From the NCBI RefSeq assembly GCF_013179735.1, contig NZ_JABMEG010000001.1, positions 744,001 through 808,000 on the forward strand: a stretch of 64,000 nt of DNA, given 5' to 3'. The notes beneath the pieces are model-generated. The model had not been told where the DNA came from. It made no database searches and saw nothing but the letters and a program-made list of their open reading frames with translations. This document shows positions 17,626 to 26,177 of the stretch, in pieces (within the stretch, counting starts at the first letter, position 1; every line of letters starts with the position of its first letter). Made by a program: the position numbers and the translations under genes. The stretch is from Permianibacter fluminis (lineage in GTDB: Bacteria; Pseudomonadota; Gammaproteobacteria; Enterobacterales; Permianibacteraceae).

Positions 17626-20166
17626 TTATTTGCGCCGCAGTTTGCGCACACCGGCCAGCAGCAGCAAGGCGCCGACAGCGAAACTACCGCCACCGCCTCC
17701 ACCACCGCCACCGTTACCGTTACCGCCAGAACTCGACGCGCTGACGGTGATGCTGTCCGTTACCACCTTGGCGATGCCGCGGCTATCAGTCACCGTCAAC
17801 GACACGGTGTAGGTACCGGCGCTCGCGTAGGTGTGGCTGGCTGCTAGGGTGGTTGCGCTGCTGCTGTCACCAAAGCTCCAAAGATAGGTCAGCGCACCGA
17901 CACCACCGCCGGCGGTACCGGTAAAGTTGACCGCCAGCTTGTCGATACTGCGGCTGATGCCGGCCGTCAGTTCGGCGGCGGCCGGATCGGCGTTCAGCAC
18001 GATGCGGGCACTGCTGCTGTCAGCGGCTTGTTCAGTAACGGTCATCACGAGCTTGTGTTCCGGCAGGACCAGACCCGATTGCGGTGAGCCAGCGCTGCTG
18101 TAGTCGTAGCGATCATCGAAACCGAAGATAGCGGCCAGATTGTTGTCACCCGATTTCACCATCTGGTTCATCCGGCGGAACGCAGCGTCGCGGATCTGGG
18201 TGCTGGTATCGGCGTTTGCACTGCCAGATTTGACCAACGTTTGGTCGGCATCGACAACGCCGAGGAAGCCATGGCCCGGATGCCGGCTGACATTGTTGTC
18301 GCCGTAGTTCGGATCGGCATACCACATCACGACACCGTGGTCGTAGCCCTCATCTTTGAGGCCGGCATCAAGATCACGATGGCTGCGCAGTTGGACGTAA
18401 TAATTTGGCTGGGCGCCTTCATAGTTGGCACCAACGCGAGCAAAACCATCGAACGTGATCGCGCCGTTTACCGCCTCTGCGTCGGCGGTGAAAGCGGTGC
18501 TGCCGCCACCCGTAACCAGCAGATCATCGATGGCGATACCGAAATCGCCGGCCGACTGGTCGGTGACGTACTCGACGGTGACGATGACGGTCTGGCCCTT
18601 GTAGGCAGCCAGCGGGAAAACCTGCTGCTGCCAGGCAGAGCTGTGATCGCCCGTCAGGTAATACTGAATGCCGCTGTGCTCCGGGTTTACCGTATTGACG
18701 GTATCAGTACCGGCGATAGCGGAGCCGTTGATCAGCACACGGGCATAGTCGTAATCGGGTTCGATATTCCACTTGGCGTAAAACGCCAGCTGCGCATCAT
18801 TGCTGTTCGGCACGGTGACCGAGAATGACATGCTGTTATCAAGCATGTCGCCTTTGCCGGAATGAAACTGGAATGCGCCAGCATGTGGTGCAAACAACGT
18901 CTGCTGCGGTCCCGGCAGCATGATTTTAACCTGGTTCACACTACTGCTGTGGTTGATGGCATCGACCAGATCAATGCTGCTGAGACTGCTTTGCAGAGTG
19001 CTCAAATCAAGTACGGTCTGATTGATCCAGTTGCCGCCATAGGTTTCTTGAAAATAATCGCGAGCGTAGGGACTGAATCCGCTCGGTTTCGACCCAGGCA
19101 GTCCGCCAGCCCAACTGCCGCCAGACATAATGGACCAGAACCCAATTGGCTCGCCAAAGTTGTCGATATCGGTATTCGGGTCGGTTTCATATTCGTCCGG
19201 CAAACCGAGATCGTGGCCGAATTCGTGCGCGACAACGCCGGTTGCAGCATCGATCGGTTGAATGGTGTAGCCATACATCTTGTACGCGCCGCTGGTACCG
19301 GTAATGGTTACCGGCGCATCAGCGACATAGTAGCGATGGGACCAGATTGCATCGTCATCCAGCACGCCGCCACCGGCCTCTTCGCCGACGCTGGAATGGA
19401 ATACCTGGATGTGATCGATGATGCCATCCGGCTCATCCAGAATACCGTTATCGTTAAGGTCGTACTGATCCTCAACGTCGTAATCGGCCAGATTGATGCT
19501 GTTGGCAGCGACGGCTTTGTTGACAGCTTCCATCACCAGCTGCTGGGCATGGGCGTCATCATTACTGGGGCCGACATTCCCGCCATAGTATGCGGCATTG
19601 TTATCGGCAGTCACCCAGCCAAACACGTCACCGGTATAGAGCAGCGAATCACCCGATTCACTTTTGTAATACTGATGTGCTGTCTGCAGCGTCTGACCAC
19701 TTGGGCCGGCGTAACCGGTGGTGGAGAACATCAGGTTGCGGTAGTGTGCGACATTGTAGTCGGCATAAAACATGTCAGTATCAGTGCGACTCAGGCCGTT
19801 GTTGTTGTAACGGCGATCCGGAAAATCGATCAGCACCGCCAGCACCTTGACCGTCTTCTCGCCGGCCAGCTTTTGCTTGCTGTTAACGTTTGTGTTGCGT
19901 TTGGCGATGGGGGCCGGCAACAGGTCGGCATGCTTACTGGCCATGGCGATATATTTCTGCAGCAGTTGCTGCTTCTGTTCGGCGCTGGCATTGGCTGGCA
20001 GTTCGCCGCGCTTCTCTGCCCAATACAGGATGCGATCTTTGTTTACCAGCGCCGGATCTTTCGGCGTGGTGTTGTGGTGCAGCGGCTTTGCGGCGACGGT
20101 GCCAGTGGCCAGTGTCATGGCGCTGGCGACAGCCAGTGCCAACAGCGAAGGCTTGTTCAGTTTCAT
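17626..20166 (-). CDS. Secreted M6-family metalloprotease (immune inhibitor A-like) with PKD domain and GlyGly-CTERM tail
   Basis: 846 residues. A signal peptide (about 1-27, ending TVAA) is followed by a propeptide-like segment and the M6 catalytic domain with the zinc motif HEFGH at His314-His318 and the downstream GLPDEY. A beta-rich domain, a PKD domain (YLWSFGDSSS ... YTVSLTVTD, about 740-805), a poly-Gly stretch, a short hydrophobic helix and RKLRRK complete the protein. The end is a textbook GlyGly-CTERM signal, expected to be cut by a rhombosortase after type II secretion. The ATG at 20166 is chosen because it starts the signal peptide; it lies 5 nt after the upstream lipoprotein stop, so the two form an operon. 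Confidence 0.92.
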   Translation of the reverse strand: MKLNKPSLLALAVASAMTLATGTVAAKPLHHNTTPKDPALVNKDRILYWAEKRGELPANASAEQKQQLLQKYIAMASKHADLLPAPIAKRNTNVNSKQKLAGEKTVKVLAVLIDFPDRRYNNNGLSRTDTDMFYADYNVAHYRNLMFSTTGYAGPSGQTLQTAHQYYKSESGDSLLYTGDVFGWVTADNNAAYYGGNVGPSNDDAHAQQLVMEAVNKAVAANSINLADYDVEDQYDLNDNGILDEPDGIIDHIQVFHSSVGEEAGGGVLDDDAIWSHRYYVADAPVTITGTSGAYKMYGYTIQPIDAATGVVAHEFGHDLGLPDEYETDPNTDIDNFGEPIGFWSIMSGGSWAGGLPGSKPSGFSPYARDYFQETYGGNWINQTVLDLSTLQSSLSSIDLVDAINHSSSVNQVKIMLPGPQQTLFAPHAGAFQFHSGKGDMLDNSMSFSVTVPNSNDAQLAFYAKWNIEPDYDYARVLINGSAIAGTDTVNTVNPEHSGIQYYLTGDHSSAWQQQVFPLAAYKGQTVIVTVEYVTDQSAGDFGIAIDDLLVTGGGSTAFTADAEAVNGAITFDGFARVGANYEGAQPNYYVQLRSHRDLDAGLKDEGYDHGVVMWYADPNYGDNNVSRHPGHGFLGVVDADQTLVKSGSANADTSTQIRDAAFRRMNQMVKSGDNNLAAIFGFDDRYDYSSAGSPQSGLVLPEHKLVMTVTEQAADSSSARIVLNADPAAAELTAGISRSIDKLAVNFTGTAGGGVGALTYLWSFGDSSSATTLAASHTYASAGTYTVSLTVTDSRGIAKVVTDSITVSASSSGGNGNGGGGGGGGGSFAVGALLLLAGVRKLRRK

Positions 20167-20171
20167 GAGGT

Positions 20172-20498
20172 TCACTTCTTCTCTTTGCAGTTCAGATAGG
20201 TTTGGTTTTTCTGGCGAATGTATTCGCGAATGACTTGTTCTTTTTGTTCCCGGCTCATCTCGGCCGTGATCAGGCCGTCTTTGCGCAGCATCGGCTCCAG
20301 CGCCCAGATATCGCGGACCGGTGGTGGCGCGCTGCATTTGATGGCTGGTGTCGTTGGCGTGCCAGATTTTGGCGGTGTGGCTAGCGAGTCCGTCGCGGCT
20401 GGTTCGGCGGCGCATGCCATCAGGCTGCTGGCAAGCAGGGCCGGAAGCAAGGCACGGACAAGCGGCGTACGGGGTAACACGTCGGACAACGAGGTCAT
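20172..20498 (-). CDS. Small lipoprotein encoded upstream of the M6 protease
   Basis: 108 residues. A signal peptide with lipobox LMAC (Cys near 28) predicts a lipoprotein; a Thr/Pro-rich linker and a short charged helical domain follow. Its C-terminal part (RKDGLITAEMSREQKEQ then REYIRQ) resembles the segment just after the signal peptide of the M6 protease (EKRGELPANASAEQKQQ then QKYIAM). This suggests a detached propeptide-like helper or inhibitor, which is inference. The ATG at 20498 has GAGGGC 4 nt upstream. I recognise no named family. Confidence 0.75.
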   Translation of the reverse strand: MTSLSDVLPRTPLVRALLPALLASSLMACAAEPAATDSLATPPKSGTPTTPAIKCSAPPPVRDIWALEPMLRKDGLITAEMSREQKEQVIREYIRQKNQTYLNCKEKK

Positions 20499-20696
20499 GG
20501 AGCCCTCCTCGGGTGTTAATTGAGCGCTGGAGCCTATCACCGACCTTACGGCCATTCCGTCTCGGTTTGTAGCCTTGCCAACGCTTCGATACATATTTGT
20601 ACAGGCTTGCGCCTGCCGATGGGCCTGATCTCAACGCAGTTTGTCCCCTCGGCGCTGTGCGGAATTCGACAAGTGAGCGATCCGGCTGCCCATTTT

Positions 20697-20725
20697 TTGA
20701 CCAGCGCCCGGTCCGCCGGTACAAT
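20697..20725 (+). promoter_or_regulatory. Sigma70 promoter of mnmG
   Basis: -35 TTGACC (20697-20702) and -10 TACAAT (20720-20725) with the ideal 17-nt spacer, 33 nt before the mnmG ATG. Each hexamer differs from consensus at one position. Confidence 0.8.
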
Positions 20726-20758
20726 GCGCGCCCCGTTCTGGTCCTTGCCGCTAAACCC

Positions 20759-22648
20759 ATGATTTTTCCGCAGGAATTTGCCGTTATCGTCGTCGGTGGT
20801 GGCCATGCCGGCACCGAAGCCGCCTTGGCTGCGGCCCGGATGGGCGTGCCGACGCTGTTGCTGAGCCATAGCATCGAGACGCTGGGTGCGATGAGCTGCA
20901 ACCCGGCCATCGGCGGCATCGGCAAGGGCCATCTGGTCAAGGAAATCGATGCCCTTGGCGGCATCATGGCGCGTGGCGCCGATCGCGCCGGCATCCAGTT
21001 CCGGACCCTGAATGCCTCGAAAGGCCCCGCCGTGCGGGCGACCCGCGCCCAGGCCGACCGCCTGCTATATAAGGCGTTCATCCGCACGACGCTGGAAAAC
21101 CAGCCGAACCTGTGGCTGTTCCAGCAGCCGGTTGAGGACCTGTTGCTGGACGGTGATCAGGTCACTGGTGTCGTGACCAAGATGGGTCTGACCTTCAAAG
21201 CCCGTCAGGTTGTGCTGACGGTCGGTACCTTCCTGCAGGGGCTGATTCACATCGGCGAACAGAATTATGCCGGCGGTCGCGCCGGCGATGCGCCGTCGAT
21301 TGGTCTGGCCAACCGACTGCGCGAGCTGCCGTTTCGTTATGGCCGGTTGAAAACCGGCACGCCGCCGCGCATCGATGGCCGCTCGATCAATTACGCCGGT
21401 CTGCAAGAGCAGCCGGGCGACAACCCGACCCCGGTGTTTTCCTTCCTCGGCTCACGGGCTGACCAGCCGCCCCAGATCAGCTGCTGGATTACCCACACCA
21501 CCGAAAAAACTGCGGACGTGATCCGCAAGAACTTGCACCGCTCGCCGATGTACAGCGGCAAGATCGAAGGCATCGGGCCGCGTTATTGTCCGAGCATCGA
21601 AGACAAGATTGTCCGTTTTGCCGACAAGGAAACGCACCAGATCTTTATCGAGCCGGAAGGCCTGACCACCAACGAGGTCTACCCAAACGGTATCTCGACT
21701 TCGCTGCCGTTTGATGTGCAAATGGAAATCGTCCATTCGATCACCGGTTTCGAAAACGCCTACATCCTGCGGCCCGGCTATGCCATCGAATACGATTACT
21801 TCGACCCGCGCGAACTGAAGACCACGCTGGAAACCAAGCACGTGTCGGGGCTTTTTTTTGCCGGCCAGATCAACGGCACCACCGGTTATGAAGAAGCGGC
21901 CGCACAAGGTTTGCTGGCCGGTGTCAACGCGGCGCTGCGCGCGCAAGAGAAGGCGGCGTGGGCGCCGCGCCGTGACGAAGCCTATATTGGCGTGTTGGTT
22001 GACGATCTCACCACCAACGGCACCCAAGAGCCGTACCGCATGTTCACTTCGCGTGCCGAGTATCGCTTGCTGTTGCGTGAAGACAACGCTGATCTGCGGC
22101 TGACCGAAAAAGGCCGCGAGCTGGGACTGATTCCGGATGCGCACTGGGATGCCTATTGCCGCAAGCGCGATGCGATCAGCGCCGAGCATGACCGGCTGCA
22201 CCGCACGTTTGTCCAGCCGAATTCCGAACAAGCCGCGCATCTGAATCAGCATTTCGAAAAGCCGTTGACCCGGGAATACCGGCTGGAAGAGCTGTTGCGC
22301 CGGCCGGAACTCGATTACGCCAGGTTGACCGCAGCGCCGGATCTGGCGGTGGCAGGGATGGACCCGCTGGTCGCCGAGCAAGTGGAAATCCAGGTCAAAT
22401 ACGCCGGTTATATCAGTCGGCAAGCGGAAGAAATCGAAAGCGCCCAGCGCTACGAAAACACCAAGCTGCCACTGACCCTGGATTACAGCACCGTAACCGG
22501 TCTTTCGGCGGAAGTGATGCAGAAGCTGAATCGCATCAAACCGGAAACGGTTGGCCAGGCCTCGCGCATTGCCGGCATCACGCCGGCAGCGATTTCGCTG
22601 CTTCTGGTGCATCTGAAAAAAGGCAATTTGCTGAAGGCATCGGCCTGA
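20759..22648 (+). CDS. mnmG: tRNA uridine-5-carboxymethylaminomethyl(34) synthesis enzyme MnmG
   Basis: 629 residues, identical in length to E. coli MnmG. It is the FAD/NADH partner of MnmE in U34 modification. Seen: the N-terminal dinucleotide-binding motif [12 protein letters not shown], the conserved [19 protein letters not shown] region, the [11 protein letters not shown] segment and the C-terminal helical domain that docks MnmE. The ATG at 20759 was chosen because the protein then begins [15 protein letters not shown] as expected and a strong promoter lies just upstream. The gene precedes the rsmG-parAB-atp block as usual, though a minus-strand DUF3016 gene intervenes. Confidence 0.97.
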   Translation: MIFPQEFAVIVVGGGHAGTEAALAAARMGVPTLLLSHSIETLGAMSCNPAIGGIGKGHLVKEIDALGGIMARGADRAGIQFRTLNASKGPAVRATRAQADRLLYKAFIRTTLENQPNLWLFQQPVEDLLLDGDQVTGVVTKMGLTFKARQVVLTVGTFLQGLIHIGEQNYAGGRAGDAPSIGLANRLRELPFRYGRLKTGTPPRIDGRSINYAGLQEQPGDNPTPVFSFLGSRADQPPQISCWITHTTEKTADVIRKNLHRSPMYSGKIEGIGPRYCPSIEDKIVRFADKETHQIFIEPEGLTTNEVYPNGISTSLPFDVQMEIVHSITGFENAYILRPGYAIEYDYFDPRELKTTLETKHVSGLFFAGQINGTTGYEEAAAQGLLAGVNAALRAQEKAAWAPRRDEAYIGVLVDDLTTNGTQEPYRMFTSRAEYRLLLREDNADLRLTEKGRELGLIPDAHWDAYCRKRDAISAEHDRLHRTFVQPNSEQAAHLNQHFEKPLTREYRLEELLRRPELDYARLTAAPDLAVAGMDPLVAEQVEIQVKYAGYISRQAEEIESAQRYENTKLPLTLDYSTVTGLSAEVMQKLNRIKPETVGQASRIAGITPAAISLLLVHLKKGNLLKASA

Positions 22649-22667
22649 TGGCTTACGGCTGACGAGT

Positions 22668-22703
22668 AAAACAAAAGGGCCGCGTTTGCGGCCCTTTTGT
22701 TTT
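22668..22703. terminator. Bidirectional terminator after mnmG
   Basis: 16-nt arms 22668-22683 and 22688-22703 are perfect complements around a GTTT loop, with GGGCCGC as GC core and A/T flanks. It separates the convergent mnmG and DUF3016 genes. Confidence 0.9.
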
Positions 22704-22768
22704 GTCTCAAGTTTGTCAAAGCGTTTGCCAAGTCGATTGGCAATGCGTTTTGCAAATAATCAGACGAT

Positions 22769-23290
22769 TCATTGCTCGGTCGGAAATTCCTTTTTCAGCC
22801 AATCCTCGAGCAAGCCCTTGTCATGCTCCAGCGCATCACGGCCGATGTTGCCGCTCTCCATCATGAAACCCAGATTGCGCAAATCGCGATTGCCTTCCTT
22901 GAGCACGCTGCCATCGGCACCGAACAACTGAAAGTGCAGCTTCATCCGCGGCGGATACATATCCTTGACGATGCGGATGTCTTGCATCGCCGGGGCGTTC
23001 CAGGGTTCGAAAGCGCCAGCCAGATCGATGTCATTGATGGCGATCTCCAGTCGCTGACCGGCCGGTAGTTGTCGGGTCGCGCGCTTCTCCAGCCACTTCT
23101 TCAACTCGCTGAGATTGGCGTTCTTCTCCGGCGCGGTTTTGAATTGCCGCTCCTTGACGTCAGTGAATTTTTCCGGCGCCTGAAAAACCACCTTGACCGG
23201 CCCGGCACTGCTGTCGGTTTCGGCAACGGCCGCTGCGGCAAAGGCACTGAGCAAGCCGGCGGTAATAACAACGCGTGAACGGGATTTCAT
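22769..23290 (-). CDS. DUF3016 domain-containing exported protein
   Basis: 173 residues. A signal peptide (about 1-23, ending AVA|ETD) is followed by a compact domain beginning VKVVFQAPEKFTDV, the characteristic opening of DUF3016 proteins, and containing the DLRNLGFM segment near the end. Family role is unknown; it is probably periplasmic. The ATG at 23290 is supported by GGAGGT 7 nt upstream (23298-23303 on the complement). It is convergent with mnmG and shares its terminator. Confidence 0.8.
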   Translation of the reverse strand: MKSRSRVVITAGLLSAFAAAAVAETDSSAGPVKVVFQAPEKFTDVKERQFKTAPEKNANLSELKKWLEKRATRQLPAGQRLEIAINDIDLAGAFEPWNAPAMQDIRIVKDMYPPRMKLHFQLFGADGSVLKEGNRDLRNLGFMMESGNIGRDALEHDKGLLEDWLKKEFPTEQ

Positions 23291-23353
23291 GACGAGACCT
23301 CCGGTTTCCAGACCAGACCAACACAAGGTCAACACAACGCCTATACATCAGGG

Positions 23354-23395
23354 CCGACACAACGGGGCGAATACAATAGGGTGAATACAACAGGC
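23354..23395 (+). repeat. Three tandem copies of a degenerate 14-bp repeat upstream of rsmG
   Basis: The copies are CCGACACAACGGGG, CGAATACAATAGGG and TGAATACAACAGGC. Looser ACACAA units continue upstream to about 23321. The tract lies in the 268-nt divergent gap between the DUF3016 gene and rsmG, so it could carry binding sites for either; the middle copy also contains TACAAT, a possible -10. The rest of that gap shows nothing else I can support. Confidence 0.5.
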
Positions 23396-23558
23396 CAACC
23401 ATACGCCTAAGCCTTAGTCCTGTAACGATCAGGACGGTTCCTGTTGGTTGGTCGTACCGCAGTGGCGCAAAACAGCCCTCGGCAAACCCTGACTCAGGCT
23501 GGCACATTGCCCTGCCCTGCTGGACAATGCGCGCTGCCCTGACAACTTGTTGCCGAAC

Positions 23559-24164
23559 ATGACGGTCGACCAAAAACTGCATCAGGCCTTGAGCCTCTGG
23601 TCCTTGCCGAGCACGGCCGCCGCGCCGCTGCAGCATTTGCTCAATGAATTGCTGAAGTGGAACAGCGCCTTCAACCTGACCGCGATTCGTGATCCGGATG
23701 AAGCCTTGACGCTGCACATCCTCGATTCGTTGACGTTGCTGCCCTACGTCACCGGACCACGGCTGCTGGATGTCGGCACCGGTCCCGGTTTTCCGGCGCT
23801 GCCGCTGGCGATTCTGCGGCCGGATGTGCAGATCACCGCGCTCGATTCCAACGGCAAGAAAATCCGTTTCATCCGGCAGATGGCGCATGAGCTGAAGCTC
23901 GACAATATCGAGCCGGTACAAGCGCGGGTCGAACAGCATCAGGGCCAGTATCAACAGATCACCAGCCGGGCCTTTGCCGAGCTCAAGCTGTTTCTCGACC
24001 TGACCGGACACCTGCTGGCGCCCGGCGGCGAGTGGCTGGCGATGAAAAGCCAGAGCGCTGCCGCGGAAATCGCCCAGTTGCCGGCTGGGCTGCAGGCCGA
24101 AGTGCTGCCGCTGCAGGTGCCGGGCCTGCAAGCCGAGCGCTGCCTTGTCCGCGTTCGTCGTTAA
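23559..24164 (+). CDS. rsmG: 16S rRNA (guanine527-N7)-methyltransferase RsmG
   Basis: 201 residues, near the E. coli length of 207. It methylates G527 in the decoding region of 16S rRNA with S-adenosylmethionine. Seen: N-terminal NLTAIRDPDEALTLHILDSL, the SAM-binding motif LLDVGTGPGFPALPLAI, and the TSRAFAEL segment. The ATG at 23559 (MTVDQKLHQAL) is preferred over a TTG at 23547, but no strong ribosome site marks either. The gene is followed 18 nt later by an unrecognised gene and not directly by parA. Confidence 0.95.
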   Translation: MTVDQKLHQALSLWSLPSTAAAPLQHLLNELLKWNSAFNLTAIRDPDEALTLHILDSLTLLPYVTGPRLLDVGTGPGFPALPLAILRPDVQITALDSNGKKIRFIRQMAHELKLDNIEPVQARVEQHQGQYQQITSRAFAELKLFLDLTGHLLAPGGEWLAMKSQSAAAEIAQLPAGLQAEVLPLQVPGLQAERCLVRVRR

Positions 24165-24182
24165 ATCGCTCGGAGTCCTGTC

Positions 24183-25091
24183 ATGTTGCCGCTAACCCGT
24201 CTGCGCCGGCTTGATGTGCTGACCGAGCAAGGCCAAACCGGCCAACTCAGCGCAGCCAGCGGTTTGGTCGCGATCGATGATTATCTGCATGTTATCGCCG
24301 ACGATGAGCTCACGATGGCGACCTTTCGCTACTCGGAGCCGAGTCGCCCGGGCCAATTGCAGCGGCTGCTGCCGGGTCGTTTGCCGGTCGAGAAGGCCGC
24401 CCGCAAGCGGCAAAAGCCGGACTGGGAGGCGCTTTTGCCAGTACCGGCCAGCCCCGCTCAACCGCATGGCGCGCTGCTCGCTTTCGGCTCCGGCTCGACC
24501 GAAGAGCGCATGCAGGCCGCCTTGCTGGAGCTGGATGCATCCGGTGCGCTGACCGGTGTGGTCAGCACTTACTCCCTGCGGCCGTTCTATTCGGCGGCCA
24601 GCCGCAAGCTGGAAGAGCTGAATGTCGAGGCGGTGTTCCTGAAAGCCGGCCGCATCCATTTTGTCAGCCGCGGCAACCGGATCCATCCGATCAGCTGCGT
24701 GATCGCCTGCGAGTTCGCGGCCTGGTTGGCTTGGCTATTCGACGCCAGTAAGCCGCTGCCGGCCTTGACCCTGACCTCGCTGACGCTGCCAAGCCTCAAT
24801 GACGTGGTCGCCAGTGTCAGTGATGCCGTGGCCCTGACCAATGGCTGGCTGGCGACCGCCATCGCCGAAGCGACCGACGACCGTTACCAGGACGGACCTT
24901 GCGTCGGCGCGGCGTTGGCGCAGTTCGACGAGCGCCACCGTCTGATCGGCTGGTGGCCGCTGGCCGAGCCGGTGAAGATTGAAGGGCTGGCCTTCGTGTC
25001 CGGCAAATCCGGCCCGGAACTGTTGCTGGTCAACGACCCGGACGATGCCCGGATAGCAGCCGAATTGTTTTCGGTGCGGCTGCCGGTCTGA
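24183..25091 (+). CDS. Conserved-looking protein of unknown function between rsmG and parA
   Basis: 302 residues, no signal peptide or membrane helix, so probably cytoplasmic. The sequence is rich in short hydrophobic strands alternating with turns (for example LHVIADDELTMATFRY, IHFVSRGNRIHPIS, PELLLVNDPDD), consistent with a beta-rich, propeller-like fold, but I cannot assign a family with confidence. It begins 18 nt after rsmG and uses codons like its neighbours, so it probably belongs to the rsmG transcript. Its place in the otherwise tight rsmG-parA-parB block is unusual. Confidence 0.75.
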   Translation: MLPLTRLRRLDVLTEQGQTGQLSAASGLVAIDDYLHVIADDELTMATFRYSEPSRPGQLQRLLPGRLPVEKAARKRQKPDWEALLPVPASPAQPHGALLAFGSGSTEERMQAALLELDASGALTGVVSTYSLRPFYSAASRKLEELNVEAVFLKAGRIHFVSRGNRIHPISCVIACEFAAWLAWLFDASKPLPALTLTSLTLPSLNDVVASVSDAVALTNGWLATAIAEATDDRYQDGPCVGAALAQFDERHRLIGWWPLAEPVKIEGLAFVSGKSGPELLLVNDPDDARIAAELFSVRLPV

Positions 25092-25162
25092 ACAGATTTC
25101 ACAAAACCGGGCGAAAATCGCCAAGCTGCCGAATTTGTGAGCGAAATCGGCTTTTTACCCAG

Positions 25163-25171
25163 TTATCCACA
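25163..25171 (+). promoter_or_regulatory. Perfect DnaA box in the parA leader
   Basis: TTATCCACA matches the consensus DnaA site exactly. It lies 104 nt before the parA GTG start. I see no cluster of further boxes or an AT-rich unwinding stretch, so this looks like a regulatory or titration site and not the origin itself. Confidence 0.6.
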
Positions 25172-25182
25172 GGCATTACACC

Positions 25183-25214
25183 GATCTGTTCCGTGGAACA
25201 GGGTTCCACAGATC
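25183..25214. promoter_or_regulatory. parS-like nested inverted repeats upstream of parA
   Basis: TGTTCC-GT-GGAACA at 25187-25200 looks like a gammaproteobacterial parS (TGTTCC-ACGT-GGAACA type) lacking two central bases. It overlaps a hairpin GTGGAAC (25193-25199) / GTTCCAC (25203-25209), extended by GATCT (25183-25187) and AGATC (25210-25214). The position 53 nt before parA suggests a ParB or ParA operator, which is inference. Confidence 0.5.
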
Positions 25215-25266
25215 CGTTACCCTATCGCCCCGGCCAAAAACGCTGGATTTCGCTATGGAGCATTCC

Positions 25267-26058
25267 GTGGGTCGCATCATCGCAGTAGCCAATCAGAAAG
25301 GTGGCGTCGGCAAGACCACCACCAGCATCAACCTCGCCGCCAGTCTGGCGGCCACCCATCGCCGGGTGCTGTTGATCGATCTGGATCCGCAGGGCAACGC
25401 CACCATGGGCAGTGGCGTCAACAAGCATGGCCTCGAAGCCACCATTTATGACGTGCTGATGGGCGACATCAACGCTCGCGGCGCCATCATCAAAGCCGCC
25501 AACGCCGGCTATGACCTGATCCCTGCCAACCAGGAACTGACCGCCGCCGAAGTGCACCTGCTGGAAATCGAGCAGCGTGAACACCGGCTGGAATTGGCGC
25601 TGGCCGATTTGCTCAATGATTACGATTACATCTACATCGATTGCCCGCCCAGTCTGAACATGCTGACCGTCAACGCGCTGGTCGCCGCCGATTCGGTACT
25701 GATCCCGATGCAGTGCGAGTACTACGCGCTGGAAGGCATCTCGGCGCTGATGAACACCGTCGAACAAATCAAATCGGCACTGAATCCGGAGCTGCATATC
25801 GAAGGCGTGCTGCGCACGATGTTCGATCCGCGCAGCAATCTGTCCACCGATGTCGCGCTGCAATTGCAGGAGCATTTCGGTGAGCGGCTGTACAACACCG
25901 TGATCCCGCGTAATGTCCGCCTCGCTGAAGCGCCGTCGCACGGTGTGCCAGCGTTGATCTACGACAAGCTGTCGGCGGGGGCGAAAGCCTATCTGACCCT
26001 GGCCGGTGAAGTGCTACGGCGCGACAACGTGCCGTTCTCGGAAATGTCCGTTCAATAA
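25267..26058 (+). CDS. parA: Chromosome-partitioning ATPase ParA (Soj)
   Basis: 263 residues from the GTG at 25267. It drives segregation of the origin region with ParB and parS by ATP-dependent DNA binding. Seen: deviant Walker A KGGVGKTT at 11-18, LLIDLDPQGNAT (Walker A'), YIYIDCPPSLNMLT (Walker B) and the C-terminal RNVRLAEAPSHG motif typical of chromosomal ParA. The GTG start is favoured because GGAG lies 6 nt before it and family members begin only a few residues ahead of the P-loop; an in-frame ATG at 25255 is the alternative. parB follows 119 nt later. Confidence 0.96.
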   Translation: MGRIIAVANQKGGVGKTTTSINLAASLAATHRRVLLIDLDPQGNATMGSGVNKHGLEATIYDVLMGDINARGAIIKAANAGYDLIPANQELTAAEVHLLEIEQREHRLELALADLLNDYDYIYIDCPPSLNMLTVNALVAADSVLIPMQCEYYALEGISALMNTVEQIKSALNPELHIEGVLRTMFDPRSNLSTDVALQLQEHFGERLYNTVIPRNVRLAEAPSHGVPALIYDKLSAGAKAYLTLAGEVLRRDNVPFSEMSVQ

Positions 26059-26177
26059 ATCGCACACCGTAATTTCGCCCGGCCAGTCTGGCCGGCGCTG
26101 CGGCGACCTCGCCTGTGAGCGAGGCGCCGGTTTCGCTGCATTCACAGCGATGATCCGATCGTTTTGGGGACAACAAC

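Noticed and set aside
20167-21087. N-terminal extension of the M6 protease frame
   Set aside because: The extension overlaps the lipoprotein gene and mnmG in other frames; the signal peptide starts cleanly at 20166.
25092-25266. Chromosomal origin (oriC) upstream of parA
   Set aside because: Only one perfect DnaA box and no clustered boxes or AT-rich unwinding stretch; the origin more likely lies left of rnpA, outside the window.
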